A DNA stretch of 16,295 nucleotides from JBMCWH01 sp048621635 (GTDB taxonomy: Bacteria > Patescibacteriota > WWE3 > JAUXAW01 > JAYEID01). The DNA lies in contig JBMCWH010000015.1 in assembly GCA_048621635.1 (NCBI GenBank), positions 1 through 16,295 on the forward strand, in the 5' to 3' direction. Of the stretch, positions 5,669 through 14,300 are shown piece after piece; positions within the stretch are counted from its first letter, which is position 1; every line of letters starts with the position of its first letter. Under the pieces are notes generated by a model. That model saw only the letters and a program-made list of their open reading frames with translations, was not told the origin of the DNA and ran no database searches. The translations under genes and the position numbers were made by a program.

Positions 5669-6730
5669 ATGAATCCACACAAGCCAAACAAATTACCAGT
5701 CGAACTTGACTTCAGCAAATTCGCAAGAAGTCTTTCAAATGCTCAGTATTCTTTGGGAAGACTAGACGGCCTACAAAAAACTCTCCTTAATCCGAATTTA
5801 CTTCTTGCTCCCTTGACGACTAAAGAAGCCGCTGTCAGTTCAAAAATTGAAGGAACGCAGAGCACGGTTTCTGATATATTTCTTTATGAAGCTGGAGAAA
5901 AAACTGAACACCGAGATATTATTGAAGTTGTTAACTATAAAAGAGCTGTACTATACGCCATAGAACAATTAAAAAAGAAGCCTTTAAATTTGAACCTGAT
6001 AAAAGACCTGCACAGAATTCTACTGGAGAATGCGCGCAGACACGGCACCCCTGGAGAATTCAGAAAGGAGCAAGTTTGGATAGGCGAACGTGATGCACCT
6101 ATTGAAGAAGCAACTTACCTACCACCAAGATGGGAAACCATACCGGAACATATGAGTAATCTGGAAAAATATGTCAATTCCCAAAAGGAAGATGTTTTAG
6201 TTCAAGCGGCACTGGCACATTACCAGTTTGAAGCCATCCACCCTTTTTACGATGGTAACGGGAGAATCGGGCGATTACTAATCCCGCTAATTCTATACTC
6301 CCAGGAAAAAATTTCACAACCAATTTTGTATATGAGTGGGTATTTTGAAAAAAACCGAAATAAATATACTGAAGCACTACATAACGTGGATGAAACTGAC
6401 GATTACGAAAGTTGGATAAGCTTTTTTATGGAAGCCACTGCTATACAAGCAGAAGAGACCCAAAAATTAATAGAAAACATCTTGTCATTGCATCAAGTAA
6501 CCATGCAGGAATTTGAAAACTCAAAGTCCCCTTATATTCCAAGGCTAATCGACTTCCTATTTAAAAAGCCTATTTTTAGAACCAGTGATGTAGTAGATGA
6601 AATAGGAGCACATCGCTCTACAGTAACTAGATTACTAGACAAATTGATTGAAAGAAACACACTCGATGAACTAAAAATAGGTGGGCGAAAGCGCGTATTC
6701 GCCTTCAGAAATCTGCTAAGGATTTTGTAA
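5669..6730 (+). CDS. Class II Fic-domain protein with C-terminal winged-helix-like segment
   Basis: The 353-residue protein is a Fic enzyme, a family that usually transfers AMP from ATP to a hydroxyl on a target protein. The active-site loop HPFYDGNGRIGR is complete at 191-202, with the catalytic His and the ATP-binding Gly/Arg residues. An inhibitory helix lies N-terminal to it, with SSKIEG at 57-62 (S57, E61, G62), marking it as class II and autoinhibited. The C-terminus (RTSDVVDEIGAHRSTVTRLL and following residues) looks like a winged-helix DNA-binding domain. Such Fic proteins are often found beside type I R-M genes, where their target is generally unknown. Its own promoter and repeat cluster suggest separate, possibly self-controlled expression. 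It may also be read through from hsdM. Confidence 0.85.
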   Translation: MNPHKPNKLPVELDFSKFARSLSNAQYSLGRLDGLQKTLLNPNLLLAPLTTKEAAVSSKIEGTQSTVSDIFLYEAGEKTEHRDIIEVVNYKRAVLYAIEQLKKKPLNLNLIKDLHRILLENARRHGTPGEFRKEQVWIGERDAPIEEATYLPPRWETIPEHMSNLEKYVNSQKEDVLVQAALAHYQFEAIHPFYDGNGRIGRLLIPLILYSQEKISQPILYMSGYFEKNRNKYTEALHNVDETDDYESWISFFMEATAIQAEETQKLIENILSLHQVTMQEFENSKSPYIPRLIDFLFKKPIFRTSDVVDEIGAHRSTVTRLLDKLIERNTLDELKIGGRKRVFAFRNLLRIL

Positions 6731-6755
6731 TGATAGAGAACCCGAATATGGAAAA

Positions 6756-7046
6756 ATGGATAACGAAAACTTAGAAGTCAAAGCTGAAGAAACAATCGAA
6801 ATACAAGAAACGATAGGTCTTGCATTAGAAAAATTCGGTAAAAAGTTAGTTGAAATTGTAAAAGGATACCGCCCCAGTGGTGATAAAGAGAACCACCCCA
6901 AAGGTGTAGACATAGAAATGCGCATTGATATAGAAAACGACTGGTACGGCCAAAAAGTTACAGATGTAGCTACGGGAAAAGTTACCCACAAAGAATGCGA
7001 ACCTTTGTCTGAACATAATAGGGAGAAACAGAAAAAATACACATAG
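6756..7046 (+). CDS. Small acidic protein, 96 residues, unknown function
   Basis: The product is hydrophilic and acidic at the N-terminus (MDNENLEVKAEETIEIQETI), followed by a helix-like LALEKFGKKLVEIVKGYRP. The rest is more beta-like (GVDIEMRIDIENDWYG) and ends in a charged tail. I recognise no family. It starts 25 bases after fic and ends 16 bases before the PIN-like gene. By position and charge it could be the antitoxin or partner of the PIN-like protein, but no DNA-binding domain is visible, so this is only a hypothesis. Confidence 0.6.
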   Translation: MDNENLEVKAEETIEIQETIGLALEKFGKKLVEIVKGYRPSGDKENHPKGVDIEMRIDIENDWYGQKVTDVATGKVTHKECEPLSEHNREKQKKYT

Positions 7047-7062
7047 AAATTATGGGTTACAC

Positions 7063-7476
7063 ATGACAAGGACAGTTACAGCAGACATTAGCGCAAATCA
7101 AAAGACACTACGCGCTCTTGAGCACGAAGGGTTGATTGAGGTAACGCAAATTGATATTGAAACACCTGCTCCAAAAACCAAGAAAATAAAACCCACAGGT
7201 GTCTGGGGGCGTACTAAGTGGGGTAAGTGCGTTTGGGGTTCGAAAGAAGAAAGCAAATTTTTTGAACAAATAAAGGACATAATTGGTAGGGATAAGATCG
7301 ATGATGCTATGCACCTGAACAATCACATTAGAGATAGAAGAGATTATTTTGTTACAGAGGACCATGACTTTCTACGGCACAGAGGGCAATTAGAAACAAC
7401 TTTTACCGGATTAAAGATCAGAACACCGAATGAATTAACAAATGAGCTAAACAGGGAAAAACTTTGGATGAAATAA
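7063..7476 (+). CDS. PIN-like domain protein, possible ribonuclease toxin
   Basis: The 137-residue protein has a C-terminal half typical of PIN-like nucleases. It reads DDAMHLNNHIRDRRDYFVTEDHDFL, then a variable loop and a final GLKIRTPNEL strand and helix. The Asp residues in DDAMH and in VTEDHDF are placed like the metal-binding acids of VapC-type RNases. The N-terminal part (TADISANQKTLRALEHEGLI) could carry the first acid at D8, but it lacks the usual hydrophobic strand ending in DTN or DAN. It is therefore divergent or shortened at the front. The middle contains an unusual WGRTKWGKCVWG segment rich in Trp and Gly. It may form a two-gene unit with the preceding acidic protein. Confidence 0.55.
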   Translation: MTRTVTADISANQKTLRALEHEGLIEVTQIDIETPAPKTKKIKPTGVWGRTKWGKCVWGSKEESKFFEQIKDIIGRDKIDDAMHLNNHIRDRRDYFVTEDHDFLRHRGQLETTFTGLKIRTPNELTNELNREKLWMK

Positions 7477-7488
7477 AAAGATAAAACC

Positions 7489-8157
7489 ATGAAAATTAAT
7501 ACTGAACACAAACTAAAATCAATCGTAACAACAATAGAAAACATTCTAGCAATTGGTGAGGAATTAGAAAATTTAGAAGGAAAAAATAAACAACCCGAAT
7601 TCTTAATTGAAAATATAAAAGAAAACCGCAAATATACATTAACTACGAAAGAGGAACTACAAAAAAAACTTGAAAGTACAAACCTAAACGAACTTGGAGA
7701 ACTGGAATTGCGCTATTGGGGAAATAATCAATATATAGATATTCATTACAGCAGCTGGAGAATACAACTGCATATAAAAAGTACTAATAGAGAAACGCTA
7801 TTACCGCTGGAAGAGGACCTCAAAAAACTAATTGGAAACCCCACTTGGAATTGGGTTATTCACAATCCGTGGTTTGGGTTAGTAATCACGGGTGTAATAC
7901 AACTGCTGATTTTTATACCAGTAATGCTTTTTGGAACTAGTGATTTTCTGATCGCATTACCAGCGGTATTTCTAACAGGAATGGTTATATCTCCCTTAAT
8001 AGAATCAATTCTAAAAAAACGTTACCCTAAATTCGTAATAATTGATAAGGCAAAAGAAAGGAAAAAAGGTAGATTACTAAAGAAAGATCTCTTGAAACTA
8101 CTAGGTTTTGTTACTTTAGGGATTGCATTACCCAAACTAATAGAAGTGATTATCTGA
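7489..8157 (+). CDS. Membrane protein of unknown function in the R-M operon
   Basis: The 222-residue protein has a soluble, charged N-terminal half with coiled-coil-like stretches (about 1-70), then a beta-rich section (YWGNNQYIDIHYSSWRIQL). Two strong hydrophobic segments follow at about 125-145 and 150-170 (FGLVITGVIQLLIFIPVMLF; FLIALPAVFLTGMVISPLI). A basic stretch and a third, weaker hydrophobic C-terminus (FVTLGIALPKLIEVII) complete it. No signal peptide is visible. It ends in TGA one base before the hsdS ATG, so translation is probably coupled. I do not recognise a family. Membrane-anchored effectors occur in several anti-phage systems, so an effector role is possible but unproven. Confidence 0.65.
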   Translation: MKINTEHKLKSIVTTIENILAIGEELENLEGKNKQPEFLIENIKENRKYTLTTKEELQKKLESTNLNELGELELRYWGNNQYIDIHYSSWRIQLHIKSTNRETLLPLEEDLKKLIGNPTWNWVIHNPWFGLVITGVIQLLIFIPVMLFGTSDFLIALPAVFLTGMVISPLIESILKKRYPKFVIIDKAKERKKGRLLKKDLLKLLGFVTLGIALPKLIEVII

Positions 8158-8158
8158 A

Positions 8159-9376
8159 ATGAGAAAAAAAACTCAACTTGGACAAATTCCGGAAGATTGG
8201 GAAGTTAAAAGAGTTGAAGAATTTGCAAGAGTAGTCGGCGGAGGTACACCTTCCACAAAAAAAGAAGAGTACTTCAACGGCGATATAGCTTGGATAACTC
8301 CTAAAGATCTCTCAGGATATGAACAAAGATATATATCGCAAGGAGAACGTAACATTACAAAAAAAGGGTTAGACAATAGCTCAGCAAAGATTCTACCTCA
8401 GGGCACCGTTCTAGTATCTTCGCGAGCACCGATCGGTTACGTTGCTATTGCAAATAATGAAGTTAGCACAAATCAGGGATTTAGAAGTTTGGTACCAAAA
8501 GATAATATTAACTCAGAATATTTGTATTACTTAATAAAAACATACAAAAAAAAATTGGAAAATCTGGCCTCTGGGAGCACCTTCAAAGAGCTACGCGGTA
8601 GCACACTAGCAAAAGCCGAATTTCCTATAGCAACTGAGGAGGAACAAAGGAAAATTACAGACATTCTTTCCTCTCTCGACCAAAAAATCGAATTGAATCG
8701 GGAGATGAATGAGACTTTGGAAGACACTGGAAAGGCGATTTTTAAGCATTGGTTTATTGACTTCGAATTCCCTTGGAATTTTGAAAAAAATGAATTTGAT
8801 CTAGATGGGGAACCTTATAAATCTGGAGGTGGGGAGTTTGAAAACAATATTCCTAAAAGTTGGAAAACAACAAAGTTCGAAGACTTAATTAAAATTACAA
8901 GCGGTAAACGTCCAGAAAATAAGAATGAAAATAAAACAGACGAATTCTGGTGTCCCGTGGTTGGCGCAAGCTCTGTTAACTCTTTCACAACGGAGGAATT
9001 ATACAACGAACCTATATTAGTAATTGGTAGAGTTGGTACTCACGGTATCGTACAGAGATTTAAAAACCCATGCTGGCCATCTGATAACACCTTGGTTATC
9101 ACATCGCCTTATTACGAATTCGTTTGTCAATATCTAAACACAATAAGCTATTCCAAACTCAATAGAGGGTCAACACAGCCCCTGATAACCCAACGGGACC
9201 TCAAAAGCCTAGAACTAGCCTTACCTCGAGAAATGAAGGTTTTAAACTACTTTGAGAACTTTGCAAATGATCTATTCGAAAAAATGCATGCAAACGAACT
9301 TGAAAACAAAAGATTATCAAAAATCCGCGATTTACTTTTACCAAGATTGATGAGTGGGAGGATTAGAATTAAATAA
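8159..9376 (+). CDS. hsdS: Type I restriction-modification specificity subunit HsdS
   Basis: The 405-residue protein has the two-repeat HsdS layout. The first target-recognition domain begins with GQIPEDWEVKRVEEF and contains GGGTPSTKKEEYFNGDIAWI near the start. The first conserved helical region, about 160-200, reads ITDILSSLDQKIELNREMNE and continues to AIFKHWFIDFEFP. A second domain opens with IPKSWKTTKFEDLIKITSGK, and a C-terminal helix ends in RDLLLPRLMSGRI. Each domain recognises one half of a split DNA target, which cannot be predicted here. The coding sequence is AT-richer than hsdM and hsdR, as is common for exchanged specificity genes. It follows the membrane-protein gene by one base and precedes the Shedu-like gene by three. 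Confidence 0.93.
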   Translation: MRKKTQLGQIPEDWEVKRVEEFARVVGGGTPSTKKEEYFNGDIAWITPKDLSGYEQRYISQGERNITKKGLDNSSAKILPQGTVLVSSRAPIGYVAIANNEVSTNQGFRSLVPKDNINSEYLYYLIKTYKKKLENLASGSTFKELRGSTLAKAEFPIATEEEQRKITDILSSLDQKIELNREMNETLEDTGKAIFKHWFIDFEFPWNFEKNEFDLDGEPYKSGGGEFENNIPKSWKTTKFEDLIKITSGKRPENKNENKTDEFWCPVVGASSVNSFTTEELYNEPILVIGRVGTHGIVQRFKNPCWPSDNTLVITSPYYEFVCQYLNTISYSKLNRGSTQPLITQRDLKSLELALPREMKVLNYFENFANDLFEKMHANELENKRLSKIRDLLLPRLMSGRIRIK

Positions 9377-9379
9377 AAT

Positions 9380-10540
9380 ATGAATCAGGATAAAGAATAC
9401 AAATTGAAACGAGTTTCTCGCGAGGCGGCGGAACTGGAAGATATTGTTCTCGAAGAAAAATCAGAAATACTTTATGAGACTAAAATAACACGCAAGGTAT
9501 TTCGGGGTATGATTGTAAAAAATGAGAAAATGGAAAAACCCGGCGTACGGGGGTATATCATACACCAAAAAAGAGTTGCTAATGATGAGTGGGAAGATAT
9601 ACAAACAATGGATCTTCGGAATCTTAAACAGGGCGAAGGAATAAAATTACTGTTAAAAACTGATGTTATGTCAAAACTCTATGCGGTATTGAGTGACCTC
9701 TACAAGATCGCAGAAAAGTATGGCTTGCCAGGTAGTGAAGAAGAATTTGTGGTCGCTAGGGCTACAGAACTACTAAAGGTAGAAAAAGGACGTCGGGAAA
9801 TAATCAAACAGCTCTTAGAACAAAATTACGGCGATGATATATGGAACCAACTAGCAAGAAAAGACCCTAGTTTAGCAGCACGTTTAGCTTACTCCAAAAT
9901 ACAAATTGACCGAGAAAAGGCACTGTCGGAATTTGAAAATGGTCTCAAAGGTAACCCCAATGAAGATTTCTGGCAAGATTTTTTTGTTGAAAACGAATGG
10001 ATATTTGGATACGGATTAAATTACCAGTACTTACACCTGATAACCGAAGAAGCTGACTACGGAAACCGGGATATCTTTAGATCCGGGGGAGAGCGGGGGG
10101 ACATGTTGGCTACTACTGTAGCTAAGGTGAAGTTTACCGTATTAGTAGAAATAAAAACTCCTAATACTAGGTTATTAAAAAACTCAGAGTATCGCAATAA
10201 CATATGGGAGATCGGAAAGGACCTAAGCGGAGGTGTAGCACAAATTCAAGGAAATCTTCAAACCTGGGAGATCGAAGGGTCTCGAACTGACAAAAATCGA
10301 AATAAGTTAAAAAATGTATTAACCTACAAGCCTAAAGGTCTTTTGGTTATTGGGCATACAAAACAACTTGACAATCTGATGAAAAAAAGAACTTTTGAGC
10401 TCTACCGCAGAAATATAGCAAACCCTGAAGTTATTACATTTGATGAATTGTATGAAAGAGCAAAATTTATTACAAAACACAACAAGGATTGTGATTACAA
10501 TAACAAACGGGGATCGCGTGACGATGCAATACCATTCTAA
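9380..10540 (+). CDS. Shedu-type anti-phage nuclease (SduA/DUF4263 family)
   Basis: The 386-residue protein ends in a DUF4263/SduA domain, a PD-(D/E)XK nuclease fold. NEDFWQDFFVENEWIFGYG opens it, and GDMLAT carries the metal-binding D241. VLVEIKTPNTRLL holds E257 and K259, and GGVAQIQGN holds Q288. It ends with KGLLVIGHTKQL and a terminal helix. The N-terminal 180 residues include a beta-rich region (VRGYIIHQKRVANDEWEDIQ) and helices seen in other Shedu proteins. Known Shedu proteins act alone as single-gene defence nucleases that assemble into oligomers. All visible catalytic residues are present. Here it sits three bases after hsdS, and its stop overlaps the next start by one base (TAATG), so it is translated with the R-M operon. 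Confidence 0.85.
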   Translation: MNQDKEYKLKRVSREAAELEDIVLEEKSEILYETKITRKVFRGMIVKNEKMEKPGVRGYIIHQKRVANDEWEDIQTMDLRNLKQGEGIKLLLKTDVMSKLYAVLSDLYKIAEKYGLPGSEEEFVVARATELLKVEKGRREIIKQLLEQNYGDDIWNQLARKDPSLAARLAYSKIQIDREKALSEFENGLKGNPNEDFWQDFFVENEWIFGYGLNYQYLHLITEEADYGNRDIFRSGGERGDMLATTVAKVKFTVLVEIKTPNTRLLKNSEYRNNIWEIGKDLSGGVAQIQGNLQTWEIEGSRTDKNRNKLKNVLTYKPKGLLVIGHTKQLDNLMKKRTFELYRRNIANPEVITFDELYERAKFITKHNKDCDYNNKRGSRDDAIPF

Positions 10541-11364
10541 TGCTGATAATGAAAATTTCTACAAAAACATTACAATTCCTACGAGATTTAATAACTGGCG
10601 ACTCTGGAGATACAGAATACAAAAGTGGTCCTCAACTTGTCGAATTCTTTAATAACTTTGGTTTTAAAGACGAGTACGGAAAAGGATTTCCAAGTCGGTG
10701 GTACTACACGGAAAACAAGCTTAGAACGTTAAACAATACAAATAACATGAAGAAATGCGTTGAAGCATATTTTCATCCAATAAATTTCATTGAGAAAAAA
10801 GAGAAGTTAAATACGTTAGTTCAAAGATTAAATGAGTATTTGGAATTCGATGGTTACAAGCTACAGACATACCAAAAAAAAGCAAAAATACTTGAATTAA
10901 AAGAACCGCTCGTAGGGGGTACGGAGCTAGAAAAATTAAACAGTGATTTTATTAGTAAAGAGCTGGAAAAGTGCGAGGTAAAGATTGCAAATGGTGACTA
11001 TGATGGTGCTGTAACAAACGCGAGAACCTTATTAGAACAGGTTTTAATATATATCGGAAAAAACACTAACCCAGGGCGATCTTTGGATCACAAAGGAGAC
11101 TTAAACCGGCTATATAAAATAATAAAAAAAGACTTAAACCTTTCACCTGAAAACATTACCGATAAGTCTTTAAAAGAGGTTTTGAGTGGTTTAATTTCAA
11201 TTGTAAATGGGCTCTCCGCTCTAAGAAATCAACTAAGCGATGCTCATGGAAAAGTTTCCACGACATATATTACTGAAAGACACCATGCTATATTAATTGT
11301 TAACTGTGCAAAAACCGTAACAGAATTTCTAGTAAGTTCTTATAAAAAACAATATGAAGCATAA
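10540..11364 (+). CDS. Abi_C abortive-infection family protein with HEPN ribonuclease motif
   Basis: The 274-residue protein has two regions. The N-terminal ~100 residues (FLRDLITGDSG, YKSGPQLVEFF, GKGFPSRWYYTENKL) look like the domain commonly joined to Abi_C. Residues about 140-270 match the abortive infection C-terminal family: a helical bundle with GDYDGAVTNARTLLEQVL, a long linker helix, and LRNQLSDAHGK. There R229 and H236 form the R-x6-H motif of HEPN ribonucleases. HEPN enzymes cut RNA and can halt growth of an infected cell. The start overlaps the Shedu stop (TAATG) and the end overlaps the hsdR start by 11 bases, so the gene is firmly inside the operon. The RNA target and trigger are unknown. 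Confidence 0.8.
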   Translation: MLIMKISTKTLQFLRDLITGDSGDTEYKSGPQLVEFFNNFGFKDEYGKGFPSRWYYTENKLRTLNNTNNMKKCVEAYFHPINFIEKKEKLNTLVQRLNEYLEFDGYKLQTYQKKAKILELKEPLVGGTELEKLNSDFISKELEKCEVKIANGDYDGAVTNARTLLEQVLIYIGKNTNPGRSLDHKGDLNRLYKIIKKDLNLSPENITDKSLKEVLSGLISIVNGLSALRNQLSDAHGKVSTTYITERHHAILIVNCAKTVTEFLVSSYKKQYEA

Positions 11365-14300
11365 ATACCAAGAATCATCATTAGAACAAGCTGTTTTGGA
11401 TTGGCTCCAAGAGTTGGGTTATGAAATTTTTTTTGGCCCGGACATCTCACCAGAGCCGAAAACCCCAACAAGTGGAACTATTCCAGCCCCGCTAGAACGT
11501 CAAACCTATGACGATGTAGTGCTAACCGGAAGGTTAAAGAAAGCTGTTGATAAACTAAATCCGGATATTCCAAAAGAATCGCGAGAAGAAGCTCTGCGGC
11601 AAGTTATCAATATCCCCAACCGCAGTCCAAAACTGGAAACTAACAACGAAATTTTTCACGACATGCTGGTTAACGGAGTGGATATTGAATACCGCACTGA
11701 GGACGGGCGGGTTCAAGGCGATAAGGTTTGGTTAATTGACAAAGAAAATCCGGAAAACAATAACTGGCTGGCAGTTAACCAGTTCCGTGTTATAGAAGGT
11801 AAGAACAACCGCGTGCCGGATATTGTTATTTTTGTAAACGGCTTACCGCTGGCTGTTTTTGAACTTAAAAACCCCACTAAAGAAAAAACAACTGTAAAAC
11901 AGGCCTACCGCCAGTTCCAGACCTACAAAAACGATATTCCTTCTCTCTTTGCTTTTAATGAACTTTTGGTTATTAGCGACGGGATCCAAGCCCGCACGGG
12001 AACAATTACTTCTCCTTGGGAATGGTTTTTGAGCTGGCGGAGTGTAGACGGCAAAGTTATTGCTCCCCGTGCGCATAACGAAACAAAGATTTTGGTTAAC
12101 GGCGCCTTCCGAAAGGAACGGTTCCTAGATCTCGCATGCAATTTTGTAACTTTTCACGAAGAACGAGGAGATATAAAAAAGATTATTGCCGGATATCACC
12201 AGTATTTCGCGACAAATAAAGCGCTGGAAAAGGCAAACCAAGCTACAAAATCTAAAGATGATCAACGGATTGGTGTGATCTGGCACACGCAAGGGAGCGG
12301 GAAAAGCTTAACCATGACCTTTTTTGCCGGGAAAGTGATTAAAGAGCTGGATAACCCTACTATAGTAGTAATTACTGACCGAAACGATTTGGACGACCAA
12401 CTTTTTGAAACCTTTACCAAATCCAAAAATTTGCTCCGGCAATCCCCCAAACAAGCAGAGAGTAGGAAAGACTTGGTGGAAAAATTAGATGTGGCGTCCG
12501 GAGGAGTAATCTTTACTACTATCCAAAAGTTCTTTCCGGAAGTTGACCGAAACGAATTTCCAAAACTTTCCGAACGGAAGAATATTGTAGTAATTGCTGA
12601 TGAAGCGCACCGCAGTCAGTACGGCTTCCAAGCCAAGTTTGAGGACGGAACTGTTAAGTACGGATTTGCCAAATATGTTCGAGACGCTTTGCCCAACGCC
12701 TCTTTCATTGGCTTTACTGCTACACCTATTGCTCTTAAAGACAAAAACACCACCGCTGTTTTTGGCGATGTAATTGATACATACGACATTACCCGCGCAG
12801 TGCAGGACGAAGCAACTGTGCCAATTTATTACGAAGCCCGCTTAGCACGGATCGGACTTAATGAAAAGGAACGCAAGAGAATCAACCGTGAGTTTGAAGA
12901 TATCACCAAAGGCGAAGAAGTAGAAAGAAAGGAAAAACTCAAAACAAAATGGGCCCGGCTGGAAAAAATGGTCGGCTCAGAGAAGCGCTTGCGTTTAGTT
13001 GCCAAGGATATTGTTAACCATTTTGAAGAACGGCAAAACGTGATTGAAGGAAAAGGATTAATTGTTACAATGAGCAGAAGAATTGCTGTTGATCTTTACG
13101 AAGAAATTACTAAACTCCGCCCTGAGTGGCACAGTGATGAATTAGACAGCGGAAAAATTAAGGTTGTCATGTCCGGCTCGGCAAGCGACCCGCAAAACTT
13201 TCAACACCACATTAGAAGCAGCAGAACTGAACGGGACAGGCTAGCACAAAGAATGAAAAATCCGGAAGACGCCTTAAAACTGGCTATTGTTTGCGATATG
13301 TGGCTGACCGGTTTTGACGTGCCTTGTCTGCACACAATGTATTTGGATAAACCAATGCACGGGCACTCTTTAATGCAAGCCATTGCCCGGGTAAATAGAG
13401 TATTCAGAGATAAGCCCGCCGGTCTAATTGTGGACTATATTGGAGTAGCGCACGAACTGCAAAAAGCACTCTCCTATTACACCAAGAGCGACCAGCAGCT
13501 AACTGCTGTCCCACAAAGCGATGCAGTACAAATAATGAAAGAAAAGTACGAAGTAGTGAGAGAACTTTTTCATGGCTTTGACTACATGGAATATTTTGAA
13601 GCGGACGAAGGAAAAAGAACAGAAATTCAAACTGAAGCGGTTGATTTTATCTTGAGTTTAGAGGATGGTGCGGACAGATTTAAAAAGGCAGTAACTGCAC
13701 TAAGCCAGGCATTTTCAATTGCTATCCCTCACGAGGAAGCCCTCACAATTCGCGAGGAAGTTGCCTTCTTCCAGGCTATTAAAGCTGGAATTGTCAAACT
13801 AGAACCAACGGAGGAAGGGGGGCCAACAGAAGAAGACTTTGACTTGGCAATCAAACAAATTCTTTCTAATGCAATTGTATCAGACGAGGTAATAGATATT
13901 TTTGAAGCAGTAGGAATTGACCGACCGGATGTATCTGTTTTGAGTGATGAATTCTTAGCCGAAGTGCAAGGAATGGAACACAAAAACTTGGCTTTTGAAA
14001 CTTTGAAGAAACTTCTCAATGATGAGATTAAAGAAATGTCGCGGACTAATCTAGTCGCCTCTCGTTCCTTCTTAGAAATGCTGGAAAATACAATTAAACG
14101 GTATCAAGAGCGGACAATTACTTCGGCACAAGTTATTGCTGAACTGGTTGCTCTGGCCAAAGAAATAAAAGAAAAACAAAAAGAAGGTAATGAATTGGAT
14201 CTGAGTAAAGAAGAAATAGCTTTCTACGACGCACTGGCCGAAAACGAAAGTGCTGTACGGGAGCTGGGTAACGAAGTTCTGCAAGAAATGGCTGGAGAAC

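Noticed and set aside
10440..10652. Alternative frame bridging the Shedu and HEPN genes
   Set aside because: It overlaps the ends of two well-supported genes and its translation is not protein-like. The TAATG overlap of the two genes explains the junction without a frameshift.
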